From NCBI GenBank assembly GCA_026826555.1, contig JAKSZT010054324.1, forward strand, positions 3,618,835 through 3,682,834: a DNA stretch of 64,000 nucleotides, given 5' to 3'. The stretch's first letter is position 1, and each line of letters starts with the position of its first letter. The notes under the pieces were generated by a model. That model was given only the letters and a program-made list of their open reading frames with translations, was not told the DNA's origin and did not search any database. Source of the DNA: Tolypeutes matacus. Lineage: Eukaryota; Chordata; Mammalia; Cingulata; Chlamyphoridae. The translations under genes were made by a program, and so were the position numbers. Shown piece after piece: positions 23,541 through 34,562 of this stretch.

Positions 23541-24240
23541 CATGCCTCAAAGTGTGAGCAAGTCCCCTTCTTTTAGTTCCTTTAGTACAGCTGATACTGC
23601 TTCAGATTTTCAAAAATACTTTGCCAAATCCTGTGGGAGACCAAGAAGGAAATACACACAGACAGTTTCAAAGTCTAAAAATCAGTGTGATTTGTGCTCT
23701 GATGGTGTGCTCAGCTCCTCCGGCTCTCCTGTCCATTCAAGGCCTCATAGCGGCTTCTGATCTCTGCACTGTAATAGCAAAAAGTTGCTGCAAATTTGCA
23801 AGTGCCTTCCTGGAAAAATTCTTGGCCTGTCTCCCAACAGAGGACATTGATTCACCACCTACATGCACCTTCCTAGAAATGTAGAACCCTGTTATGGGAC
23901 CAAGAAAGAGTTGGATTCCTCCACTGCAATCATACTCCATTCCCCCAGCCCCAGGGCTTTCCTTCCCAGGTATAGATTTCATACTGAAAGAGGAATGTAC
24001 CTTTTCCCTAGAAGATGTACATACACCAGTAATGAAGACCCCATAGCTAGATCCAGCGCCCTGGGCCAAATACATGCCCTAGACAATACCTATGTCAAAC
24101 CTTGTTATAAACAATGTAACAAGTCCATATAATAAGCAATCTATGCATATAGAAACAAGAGGGTCACTTCCTCACAGACTCATAATAAACCAAGTTTCTA
24201 GCATGCTTCTGCATTCTTATAATATTAAATCCTCATCCAC
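23541..24240. other. unrecognised sequence
   Basis: Opposed ORFs of 87-112 codons overlap here (23621-24132 + and 23737-24075 -) without any domain. No repeat was recognised. Confidence 0.4.
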
Positions 24241-24244
24241 ATGA

Positions 24245-24525
24245 CACAATATTATACTACCACTAAAAAAATAACATATTCAAAGAATATTAAAATATGG
24301 AGAAATGTTTGCAGTGTAATATTTCAGGGAAAAAATGGGACACAAGTTTATATATAGTATACTTCTAAGAGAGATAGAGTCAGACCACTAAGTAGATTTA
24401 GCAATGGTTATTTCGTACTGATGTGGTTATGAACAATTTCTATTTCCTTCTTTTTATGTTTACACATTTTCCAAAATTTCTACGGTAAGCATGCATTAAT
24501 ATTTTAACCAGAAAAACATCATAAC
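24245..24525 (+). repeat. L1 3' UTR fragment (L1M type)
   Basis: 'cacaatattatactaccact', 'tattcaaagaatattaaaat', 'tttcagggaaaaaatgggac' and 'ttacacattttccaaaattt' follow the order of an L1M 3' end. Confidence 0.65.
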
Positions 24526-24529
24526 TTTT

Positions 24530-25195
24530 TGTTTTTAAAGAAAGCAGTATGAGTCTGTGTGCTGATTATTTTTAGATGTTGCAGCCAGAAAACATACTGG
24601 GCAGTCTTCCTTTGATTAGCAGGTCTCATTAGAAGTAAGGGAGGTGCAAAGCCCTGGTCAGAAAGCTAACCTCTGAGTAGTCAGCTTGCTCAGGCTTGAC
24701 TCCAGAAAGGTGAAAAATATGCATTCACCACTAGAGCAACTGGGCTTTTAAAAAGAAAGGCTTTGCAGGAACTCAAAACAAAAATCCTCTTTTCTAAGCA
24801 GTTTCCTAGCTAGGTGCAGTTCTCCTACAGGCATATCTAAAAATATCTTTTGAATCGGGTTACTCAAATTTGCTGGTTCCTAATATTCCCATGCCATGAT
24901 CTTTACCAAACTTATTGATTACATTTGCACTATACTGAGTATGCATCCGTGATAAATGACTCCACTGCAAAAAAGGCTGAGCTGAGGCCTTCTGGAAAGC
25001 TAGTATGTTTACTTCCCTAAGTGTCTTGGGGCAGAGATGTTTGTTCACTTTGAAATAAGACTACAGAATGAATAGGCATGTGCTATGAACCCCAAGGGCC
25101 CTCGTAATTGGCCATTGACTTCTTGTTCTTCGGCTGATTGCCTCTATGATCGGGTTTTTACAAGTGAAACTTTCTGTGTGGTTGTGACCATCTCT
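24530..25195. other. unrecognised sequence
   Basis: No repeat or coding signal was recognised. Confidence 0.45.
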
Positions 25196-25199
25196 GAAC

Positions 25200-25545
25200 T
25201 AAATAGTGTCATGTAGTAGTTGAGAGCTCCAGCTTAAACTGAAGTAGAATGTCAGCTCCATGAGGACAGGAATTTTAGGCTTTTGTTCACTAACGTATCC
25301 CCGATCCCTGGAAAAGTGACTAACACGTAAGAGCTTAATAATATCTGTTGAATGAATAAATTCAAGCTCCCTCACTTTGTGACCTGATTTAAGTTAATAA
25401 ACTACATCTCAGTTTCCTCCACCAGAATATGACAATAAAGATAGTGCCCTCCTGCCAGGGAATTACATGCCACCAGGTCCATAGAGTGATAGCAGGCTGC
25501 CTGGCATGTACTGAGCATTCAGTAGATAGCACTTGACAAACTTCA
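25200..25545 (+). repeat. MIR, split by an L2 tail
   Basis: The MIR head 'gtagtagttgagagctccag' ends at about 25237. The MIR core resumes at about 25363 ('ctccctcactttgtgacctg', 'catctcagtttcctccacc') and ends 'ctgcctggcatgtactgagc'. Confidence 0.65.
25238..25362 (+). repeat. L2 3' tail inserted in MIR
   Basis: 'gaatgtcagctccatgagga' then 'ggaattttaggcttttgttc', 'gtatccccgatccctggaaa' and 'aatatctgttgaatgaataa' is the terminal part of L2, in sense, lying inside the MIR above. Confidence 0.7.
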
Positions 25546-25549
25546 TAGG

Positions 25550-28240
25550 ATGAAGCTTTCTCTACAGGCCAATGCTGAGCCACTGATCTGCCGCATGGGG
25601 GTGAGTTCAGCAAGGCTGGCAGTGTGCCATGGGTTCAGGGATGTGGGTGGCTTTCATGTTAAGCCAGAGCTTTGTAGCAGGAAGGAAGGGGAAGTGCTGC
25701 AAAATCCACTAAGCCCAGGGCTCCCCGGAGCAAACGTGCTCCCTGGCGATGATGCTGGGGGGTCTGGGGACAGAGGATGGAGACCCAGGAGGCATGTTCT
25801 CAGTCGTCCCAGCCCTCAAGTCTGTAAGTCAGAAAAGACACAGTGAGAGTACAGCAGGAGAAACACTCAATGAGGACTAGTACCAGTGATGGCTGGTCGG
25901 TCTTGTCACTACAGCTTCCACATTCTTTCAAGATGCATAATAATGCTATGGGAAAATGGAGCTTCATGTAGCCAAATGTTAATGGAATACTGATGTTCCA
26001 GGACCAGGAGGAAGTAGCCTGAAAGAGGGCAAAGTTTAGCTGTTGATAGACGATGCATCTCTCCAATTGGGCATGGAAATGTAGATTCTTGGGAATTTAG
26101 ATAGGCTGGAGACTAAGTCCTTGTCTGGCCTGTTATATGTCCAGTGAGTAGGTGCTGGAGAGTGTCGACAGGTTTCTCTTAGGAGGAGGATAATTTTTAC
26201 TTTCACCACCAGTGTGGTTTGTGTGTTTCATCAACTTGATGGAGCCTGCCCGGTTGTTTCAGAAGTGGTGCATGCATTGTTCAGCGGCCGAGGCACCTGT
26301 ATTATCTTCATTTCTGCAGGCTCTCATGGGGGCAGAAGGCCAACAGATCCCACTTTTCACTTACCACATTCTTTTGGAGGCACGGCGCTTGTTGTGAGAC
26401 TTGGGCCTGCTGAGTAAACCCTGACCAGAGGTGGCACAAGGCTCTGAGGCATCGGCAAGCGTGTGGAAGCTCCAGGGACTGGGCTCAAGGTCTAGAAACA
26501 GCCCCTAGAGATGGCGAGGCCAGTGACGACTCAGCAAGGGCACCAACCAGGGCAGGCAGGACGGGCCTCGGCTGCCCAGAGACAGAGGTGTGACAGAGAC
26601 CCAAAGGATGGAGAGCCCTAGTCTTGGGATCAGGGCCAAAAATGGGAGGAAAGGCCAAGGAAAGAAGTTGAGAGGACGCTATATTGGAAGCAAACAGATA
26701 TTGTGAAGATCCCACTGATTTGCCAGAGATAGCTCTGAGGCCTTCGCCTACCTTCCGGTTGCCAAGACAATATTCCCCTCTACTTGTCTGGGAACTTGTG
26801 GTTTCATGTTCCGCAGGAGAGAGGAATGTGACTGGGAATACATGAGTTTCCTTGGAACAAGAGGAAGTCTGCATAGGTGTGAGAGCTGGCCCAGTGGGAG
26901 CACAGGGCTTCCTTACCTCCCCTACCTCCAGTGCTTCTCCGAGAAGAAGGCAGGGCAGAATGCTGGGCACCCCTGCACCCCTCCCAAAGCCCAAAGCTCT
27001 CCATGGCCAAGGGGCTCATGCTTGGCTTGAATCCATGCAAAGCACTGGAATACCATTGAGCTGTGACTCTAAAAGGTTTACTCTGCACCTCTGAGTAACT
27101 TCCTCCTCCTTTGATGGAAGACTCAGAGCCTCTTTAAAACGAAACAAAACCCATAATTATATTCCTGTGGTAATGCTCCTATAAACAGTAGCTTAAGTTG
27201 AAAAGACCAGCTCCAGAATCATGAGAAATGATGTCATACTCATCCTTCTCTGGGATGGTTCCCTGACGTTGTGCTCTAAGCTGTTTTCCTAAAAGGAGAT
27301 GGTGAAGTGCTGTGTGTGCCAGCCTTTTCCAGACCTGTCAGATAACACAGAGAGGAGGGCCAAGCATTAAGCAATGCTGTAGATACCAGGAGATAATGGT
27401 ACTTAGTCTTTCTAGAACTCAGCGGTTCTTTTTCTCTTCTCCCTATACATCATATTTGTTGTTCCTGGAGTTTAAATAATTGAAAGTGACTGATTTCCTT
27501 CTAAATGTCACTACACTCTACCTTGCATACTTTGTTCTCCTTTTATTTGTTGTCAAAACTATTGGACATTCCCCTACACTAGATGTGACTCCATTCTAAA
27601 ATTCAGAGACAGAAACTGGCCATTACTTGAAATATTATGGTCATATGTATAACTGAGTTAAGTCTTCCTTTTTCACTGTAGCTTGTTTTTCTGTCTTCCT
27701 GGTCATTCCAAGCCCAGGGCTGCTTCTGCTTTCCTAGTGGTGAACATGGCCAGACACCAGATAGATAGATATATTTTTTCTTTTCAGGATTATTCTCCCT
27801 TCTAACCTGTTTCCCACTATGGATAGTTGAACTGGGTGAGAGATGCAGAGAATCAACTAAGCAGACTCTAAGGACCAAAATTGCATTAAGTAGCATGAGC
27901 CACACACAGGGCCATGGGCAGGTCTTCCTCCTTCCAAAGGGCTCCTTGCTCAGTTGTGGCTGCCCCTGGGCAGCCTAAAGCCAGCAGTCTTCTTGGGGCT
28001 AAACCAAACAACCCTAAACTTTGCTGGCTTGCAGGCTGCATGTGTGAATGTAGGTCCTTCCATTTTTCTGGGAGGCTTATGGAGCCAAGTAAGTCCTGAT
28101 AGTGTCCACACTGCACAAAAGAACCTGCTGAAATATGGAAATGAAGGCAAGCTTCTCGTTGTTTTGTGATGGCAATGACCGACAACCAGTTTCCTAGCAG
28201 CTTTTATTGACTTGATGGTCTATTTGGACTTTTTATATAG
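25550..28240. other. unrecognised 2.7-kb stretch, locally GC-rich
   Basis: No repeat was recognised. The longest ORF is 169 codons on the minus strand (26485-26994). It has no domain, no flanking splice pair I trust and overlapping ORFs in other frames, so I do not call it a gene. Confidence 0.4.
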
Positions 28241-28241
28241 A

Positions 28242-28345
28242 GACTTGAAATACATTCATTCATTTATTCATTCATTTATTCATTTAATAGACATTTACTG
28301 TGTCCCTGCTATATGTCAGGCACTGTGATAAAGGACTGCATTGTC
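28242..28345 (+). repeat. ancient interspersed repeat, unnamed family
   Basis: (cattcattt)n followed by 'gtgtccctgctatatgtcag' and 'gcactgtgataaagg', the start of the family seen at 17.6 kb. Confidence 0.5.
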
Positions 28346-28424
28346 CATAACTGTCCCCAGATATAGGCAGTCTAAAAGGGATACCTTCATAATCATTGCC
28401 ATTGTCATTGTTATCAACATCCAT

Positions 28425-28600
28425 TCATTCAAAAAATATGAATAAAACACTTACTATATACCAAGTACTGTGCCAGGTAATGTGTGGTAAATAAGATAGG
28501 CAGAGTCCATACTCTCATGGAGCTCATAGTATAATGGTAGAAATATAGGGATAGACAATAATAATAAAAGGTGATAAGTCCTCTGACAGGGGTTGTATAT
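28425..28600 (+). repeat. ancient interspersed repeat, second adjacent copy
   Basis: 'cacttactatataccaagta', 'actctcatggagctcatagt' and 'aaaggtgataagtcctctga' repeat the family order about 80 bases after the previous copy. Confidence 0.55.
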
Positions 28601-28644
28601 AATATTAGTGTGACCTACCCAAATGTCATATGGTTCATAGAGTT

Positions 28645-28862
28645 CAGCCTAGTACTGTTAACTGCGTGTTCCCTATATGCTAGACACAGGCACATGTGCT
28701 TCATAACTATCACAGCTAGCCTTCAAAAGAACATGGCAGATTTATTGTTTCCATTTTATAGATGAGCACAGAGGAGGTAAATGAATTTCTCTTGGTCACA
28801 AGTACTAAGTGGCAGAACTCAGTCTGTCTGACTCCAGGTTCTGCGTTCTATTCTCTCTACTG
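28645..28862 (-). repeat. MIR
   Basis: Reverse MIR: 'ccctatatgctagacacagg', 'tttccattttatagatgagc', 'aagtactaagtggcagaact' and 'gtctgactccaggttctgcg'. Confidence 0.85.
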
Positions 28863-29957
28863 GTACAAAAGTATTTCCACATTGTATGCCAGGCCAGTGG
28901 AGGGGAGCAGAGGATATTGGTAGAGCATAATACCTACCTGTCATGTGGAATAATGAGTGAAATGAAGTTTAGCTTCCACAATAGTTGTGGTCTCACAGGT
29001 TTCAAAATCTGCTATCAGGTAGGAAATAGATTGCTAAATGTGCCATGTTTCTAACTTTTGGCTTCCCCATATATTTTCCTTTTGCTTTCCTTGCTTTAAA
29101 GTTCATTTGATGGTTTTAATTCTTCATTACTATATTAAGAAAATTTAACTTTTGACATCTGGATTTGCTCTATCCTGGCACTATCAACACAGGCAGAGCA
29201 GAAAGCTGGTAAGGTTGTCAGGAATGAGGAGTGGAGACAGAAAGGTATAGGGCAAGTTTCTTGGGGGAAAAGGACACCTTTGGAGACACTTGTCCTGCCT
29301 GTGACCTGCTCACAGCCCCAGGTGAGTGAGCATCTGTCCATGTGATCCCACTCCTCCTTTGATGCAAGTGACTGGACCAGGATGGACCCCTGAATTGAGA
29401 CAGGTACACCAATAGGTTGGCCTCTGCCATGTGACCTGTATGCCACCCAAAGGGAGAGCTGGGTTACCTCAAGCCCCTCTCAGGACCTTTACACTAAGAC
29501 CCAGAGGGAAGATATTGGTCAGATGTGAGCCTTTGAGTCAAAAAGTCTTTAGAGCCAGGTTGAGACTGCTATTTGGGGGTCATGTGCAGGCCAAAATGAA
29601 GAGGGAGTAAAGCTCAGGGACTAGAGTGAGGCGAGAAGAGAGACCGCTTGGCCAGTGAGAGAAAAAGAGCACTGAGTGTCTGCCCTTCAATTCCCTGGCC
29701 CAGTTCCACTGCTGTGCTTCATCTCCTACTCTTGGGTTCCACATTTTATCACACCAAATCTCCCATTTACTTAAATAGCTTCTGTTCTTTGTAGGGGATA
29801 GAATTTGTATCACAAATAAATGGAATAGAGGAATGCTATGATGTCCTACTTTAGGTCTCAGATACATCTGCCCTCACCACAAAAGACTATGCTAGATATT
29901 TCATCTTATTCTAAAAGGAGTAATAGAGTGCACATAAGAAAATTTACCAACTTGAAG
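28863..29957. other. unrecognised sequence
   Basis: Short ORFs on the minus strand (95-103 codons) have no domain. No repeat was recognised. Confidence 0.45.
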
Positions 29958-29964
29958 TAATTAT

Positions 29965-30185
29965 ACTTTTTTTTTTTTTGAGGTACCGGGGGCCAGAGAT
30001 TGAACCCGGGACCTCATATGTGGGAGGCCTGCGCTCAACCACTGAGCCACATCGGCTTCCCTGAGTTGGTTTTGTTTGTTTTGCTTGTTGTTTGCTCTTG
30101 TTTTTTCAGGAAGCACCAGGAAACAAACCCGGGACCTCCCATGTGGGTGATGGATGCTCAACCTCTTAGCCACATTTGTTCCCTA
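29965..30185 (-). mobile_element. DAS-type SINE, A-B heterodimer
   Basis: In sense, a type A unit (30110-30185; 'ggaggtcccgggtttgtttc', 'gtgcttcctga') is joined by an A-rich linker ending 'aaccaactcag' to a type B unit (about 29985-30060; 'gtggctcagtggttgagc', 'ccgggttcaatc', 'ggtacctc') and an A13 tail. 'taattat' flanks it at 29958-29964 and 30186-30192. Confidence 0.9.
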
Positions 30186-30264
30186 TAATTATCTCTTAAT
30201 GTAACCCTATAAGAATAATCATTAAGCTCAGGCCACAGGGCATCCCCTTCAGCCACCGCTGAAA

Positions 30265-31290
30265 GGACCTCTAAGTCAGGCTTTGTGCTAGATGCTGGAT
30301 AGATGAAGAGGAATAATATAGCATCAGTTCTTGAGGCGTTCACAGTCTAAAGTGGGAAAAATAAGTGAATAAATCAATCACCATAATATGTAGGAGCTGC
30401 TGTAGCAGAGATCTAAAAAAATTCCTCTGAGAGAATGACGCCTTTCACCTGGGGACATAGGGGAACTATTCACCTTGGAAGTGAGTTTTGAGCTTTGTCT
30501 TGAAAGGTGAGTAGCTGTTTGCCCAGCAGTTGTGGGATGGGGAGGAAGGCAGGCAGTCCAGGTGAAGGGAGCAGGATGTATAAAGGCAGGAGCTGTAAAA
30601 TGGCCCATTGAGCTCATGGAACTAGGAGAAAGTCAGGGCAGTTGGAAGAGCGGGAGTTTGGGGTGAGCAGCAGGACTAAGGGTAGAGAGATAGGTTAGGG
30701 CCAGTTTTCTAAGAATCAAATATACAGTTAGCAATATAATCCATAATTATTATTAAAATTATTATTCATTACTCCGAGGCAAAGACAAAGTAAGTCATTT
30801 ATATGTATTATTCTCATTTAATTAAAAGCTAAGCAAATGTTTTGTGGAAAACGTCCAACCGATGTAAAGGTTGTTGTTAAGCCTCTTTGGGGGGATGATA
30901 ACTCTGGGGCAATTTGGAGAAGAGATTGGTATGAGGGGAGGTGGAGGAAAGGCAGGTAGTGGGCAGCTGCTGTTATCCAAGTGAGAACCGAGTGTCTGGT
31001 CCAATGCCATGGCTGTGGGATGGAGAGTTGCAATTGGGTCTGAGAGACACTTCTGAGGCACAATTATTTAAATGGACGGGGTGAATGAAAAGGAGCCTAG
31101 TGTCAAATTCTAAGATTTTCCTCTTTAGAGATGGAAGCACTGGTGATACTGCTAACTGAACTAGGATAGAGACAGGTACAAGAATGAGCAAGGAGGATAT
31201 GATTTCATTTGGGGACATATTAAATTTGATATCGTGATAGAGGTGATCTCATGGCAGTCAAGATTGAATATACAAATTTGGGAGTATCTA
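30265..31290 (+). repeat. ancient interspersed repeat, longest copy of the unnamed family
   Basis: About 1 kb: 'agttcttgaggcgttcacag', 'ctttgtcttgaaaggtgagt', 'gcagtccaggtgaagggagc', then 'cagctgctgttatccaagtg', 'attctaagattttcctcttt', 'ttggggacatattaaatttg' and 'acaaatttgggagtatc'. It covers the distal part of the family that other copies lack. Several -strand ORFs here are repeat by-products. Confidence 0.6.
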
Positions 31291-31950
31291 ACACTCTGTC
31301 CTTGGGATTAGTGAAATGGCCCCAAGAGATGTACATGATAATTTTCAAGATTTTTATTAATGAGAAGTTTCCTAGGCCACATTAGGTAAGGTGCAGTTGG
31401 TATGCAAAACACTCTAAAACAGTTGTGCAGTGACTTGCCCACCTCAGTCAGGTCTCTGGAACTCCAACTCTTATTCCCCAGTACTTTCTGCCCCCAAGGA
31501 GGGCAACTAGGTGGGAGTGAGCTGAGGGGTGGGATACTCACTCATCCCAAGTCCATAATGGCCTGAACTGCATCTCCATCATGCCATTTTGTGCTGCAGG
31601 TGTCCTTCATCCTTCCCTGGTGTGGCCTCCATGTGCCATCTCTTTTATTTAATAGCCTATTAGCAGTTTTAGATGGGCTATTCCTTCTCCCTGTAAATAA
31701 GTCAGAGCTCTGCTGGGAATTGAGATCAAGTAGCTGCCTCTTTTGCTGGAGGGTCTCTTTGGTGCTCTATAAATTTGCATCTTGGATTTATGAAAGAACA
31801 ATGGGGAGGAATGGAATTTTCACACAAAATAATAGTAGGTCTCGTGTGAGCTTGGCTACCTCAGAATTTTCCTTACATAAGTAAGGATAATTTATTTGAC
31901 CTCGGCTTGGGAATTTATATTTTGGGCATTTGAAAGAGTCTTACCCTAAA
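31291..31950. other. unrecognised sequence
   Basis: No recognised repeat. A 97-codon ORF (31591-31884, +) is Leu/Ser-rich without a domain. Confidence 0.45.
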
Positions 31951-31956
31951 AACTGT

Positions 31957-32039
31957 TAGATTGAACCGCATGAAGTCGCTATTTTGCAGACAAAAATAGT
32001 CGACTCCTTTTTTTTCAGCAATTTCATACGTTCACCCTA
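31957..32039. mobile_element. palindromic mini-element (MITE-like), unassigned
   Basis: The left arm 31957-31980 (tagattgaaccgcatgaagt...) and right arm 32017-32039 (ending ttcatacgttcaccct then a) are inverted repeats matching at about 18 of 24 positions with one gap. Both ends are TA, as for mariner/Tc1 or Tigger elements. A second, inner hairpin (arms 31974-31985 and 31992-32005, loop gcagac) lies inside. The size, about 83 bp, fits a short MITE. Confidence 0.5.
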
Positions 32040-32040
32040 C

Positions 32041-32400
32041 GAGCAGCGAGAAATGGGAACGGGAAGTGAAAGAAATGTTATTTATTTTTTGAGTAATTTG
32101 CTGCAACAGTCCCAGATGCCTCTTTTGGTTAATTCAGCTCATACATGACATAAAAAAGGCATCACAGTATTTAATTACATATCATTACTTGTAGACAGAC
32201 TTTGTGGTATTACAGATTCACTATTTCTGCTTCAAAATCTGTTTTGTTTTGTTTTGTTTTTGCCTGATATATTGAATTCCCCCATTCATCCAAATCTGTG
32301 TTGGGTGGCACATGTGCTGCATGCTTTTCCACACAAACCTCGTTTCATCATGACTTCACTTGGCACCAGTTTGAGATTTCCCCTATGAAGAGGGAATGAA
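32041..32400. other. unique AT-rich sequence
   Basis: It has several TAATTA/ATTA words and a (TTTTG)n run near 32241-32261. I know no repeat that it matches. It could be a conserved non-coding element, but only alignment could show this. Confidence 0.3.
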
Positions 32401-32404
32401 GGCC

Positions 32405-32570
32405 CTAACGTTTATTGTGCACACCTGCCATATGCAAGACTCCATACTAAATGTTTCCTAGCAACAACCTTAAGAGGTAGGATGTATTATCTTCATTTTT
32501 ATGAATAGGAAAACTGACTTTCTAAGAGATTAGATAACATGCCCCAGATTACCTAGGAGATGGTTACTGT
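32405..32570 (-). repeat. MIR
   Basis: 'cacacctgccatatgcaaga', 'aaccttaagaggtaggatgt', 'ttatcttcatttttatgaat' and 'agataacatgccccagatta' follow reverse MIR order. Confidence 0.75.
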
Positions 32571-32963
32571 TGCTTAATTCCCTCTCTGACCTATGGAATC
32601 CTCCAACACCAAAGTTTATCTGCCCAAAGAAAGTAATAGTTGAAGTGATGATATTTGGTGATGGGGAGATATGTTTTTTGCTTTAAGTTTCGTGGTTTGA
32701 TGGAACACTGGGCTGGGCTTCAGGAAACACATTGTATCCCTATCTCCCTGTGTGACATCAGATTCTGTTTCTCAATGATGAAATGAAGAGACCACATGAG
32801 CTCCTCCCAGGGATGCTGCATGATTAAAGAGAAAATCCCTTTAATTTCTTCTCAGATAACCCAGAAGAGTGATCATTTGGATGAGAAGGAGGTATGGCAA
32901 GAAATTTATCTTTGGTGATCTATTAAAAGAGGAGAGAGGTTGGTAAGCAATAATGGTCTAAAG

Positions 32964-33148
32964 AAAAGGTTCTCAATCATTTCTACCCCCAAGGGACATT
33001 TGACAATGTCTAGAGACATTTTTTGTTGTCACAACTGGGACAGTGCTCCTGTCATCCAGTGAGCAGATACTGCTGGACATCTGACAATACACAGGACAGC
33101 CTCCCACAACAAACAATTATCCGGACTGAAATTTCAAAGGTCTGAGTA
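32964..33148 (-). repeat. MER20 (hAT-Charlie)
   Basis: Reverse MER20: 'aaggttctcaatcattt', 'aagggacatttgacaatgtc', 'ttgttgtcacaactgggaca', 'acacaggacagcctcccaca' and 'aattatccggactgaaattt'. Confidence 0.85.
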
Positions 33149-33323
33149 TATTTGCAGGGAAAATGGTTTACCTTTTCTGAAAGTAAGAGTTAATTTCACA
33201 AACTATCAAGTATTCTAGAAGTATGAATTTGCACATAAAGAATTACAGTTAATTATAAAAGATACAGCCATTAAAGCAATTTTAAAGAGGGGGTTTCTAT
33301 TATCATCAAATTAATAAGTATTT

Positions 33324-33423
33324 GTTTGTTTGTTTGTTTATTCTTTAGGTACAGGGCCTGGGATTGAGCCCCAGACCTATGTGGGAAGCCGGTGCTCAAC
33401 CGCTTTAGCCACATGCACTCCCC
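33324..33423 (-). mobile_element. DAS-type SINE, type B monomer
   Basis: Sense 5' end ggggagtgcatgtggctaaa, B-box region 'ggggctcaatccc', end 'ctgtacctaaag' and tail (aaac)n. 'aagtatt' flanks it on both sides (from 33316 and 33424). Confidence 0.85.
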
Positions 33424-33430
33424 AAGTATT

Positions 33431-33835
33431 GTTACTATTAATAAAGTTATTATTAGATTCTTTTGAGGGGTCTATTAATATAAAAATGTATATTTTAATA
33501 AGGAAAGATATGTTGTAAAATTTCACACATTTGTACTCAGAGCAAGCAGAGGAGAATTAGTGAAAACTTCAAAATATTGAGGCATTATTGATTTATTCCC
33601 TTGTAATATATTGCTTTACATAATAATAGTGGAGATGATTGATTTGCATTTATTTGGATATTACTTTCTAAGTAGATACTATGTAATATAAGTAATATAC
33701 AATTTGTTAACCAAGTAATTTCAAAGGCACACACCAAACTTCTTCAATTCATATTACCTCCTATTGTACCTAATCCAAAGCATACTTTTTCCAGAGGAGT
33801 ATCAGCTGAGAGAGGAGTGGGGACAGATGCATTCA
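33431..33835. other. unrecognised AT-rich sequence
   Basis: Nothing recognisable. Confidence 0.45.
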
Positions 33836-33839
33836 GAGG

Positions 33840-33975
33840 CAATACCCATATCTGGAATAATCTCTATGTGCCAGTGCTATGGGCCTGGCTAGGAGAGATT
33901 CAGCTACTTGCCCAAAATTATAACAGCTAGTAAGTGGCAAAACCATATTGACACTGTGCTGTAGTTCACTGGAAG
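33840..33975 (-). repeat. MIR fragment
   Basis: 'cagctacttgcccaaaatta' followed by 'agctagtaagtggcaaaacc' is the conserved reverse MIR core. Confidence 0.65.
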
Positions 33976-34072
33976 AAAAAAACCTTGAATTAAAAGGGAT
34001 TGTTAATATATCAATCTTTATCATTTTTCATAGTCATAGTGTCTCATCCTGTGCCTGCCATATGGTGGTTGT

Positions 34073-34562
34073 TTTTTTTTTTTTTTAACTTTGAAATTCT
34101 TTCAAATTTAAAAGGACAGATACAAAAACAATTCAAACCCCATAGAGTACTCCATCATATCCCTATCCCCCCAAATACCCCAAATAACATCCATTTCAAT
34201 GTTAGCATTTTGCTATATTTGTAGCGTCATTCTCTCTCTCCATTTCTCTATCTAGCTGTTTGTCAGTCTATTTATCAATCATTTTCTGAGCACTTGAGTG
34301 TAGGTTGTATAAATCATGGCCCTTCAACACTTAACACTGCCACGTTCGTTTCCTAAAACCAAAGAGATTCACTTGTATATTGTATAATAACCTTAAGTGC
34401 AGTTATCAAGTTCCAAGAAATTTAACATTGATATAAAGCTTGCTATCTCTATTCCAATTTTTTCATATGTCCCATTAATGTCTTTTTGAGCCTTTTCTCC
34501 TTCCTTATTAAATCCTGTCCCAGATCATCTATTGCATTTAATTTTCATTGTCTCTTTAGTTC
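34073..34562 (-). repeat. L1 3' UTR (L1M type) with A tail
   Basis: It starts with a T14 run (A tail on the minus strand). It then reads as an inverted L1M 3' UTR: 'gttagcattttgctatattt', 'ccaagaaatttaacattgat', 'tcatatgtcccattaatgtc', 'ctattgcatttaattttcat'. It belongs to the same minus-strand LINE block as the next two entries. Confidence 0.65.

Noticed and set aside
26485..26994. 169-codon minus-strand ORF
   Set aside because: No domain. Overlapping ORFs exist in other frames and there is no convincing promoter or splice pair. Length is plausible by chance in a GC-richer stretch.
28242..28290. (CATTCATTT)n as a possible regulatory array
   Set aside because: It is the usual start of the ancient repeat family that follows and is simple-sequence drift.
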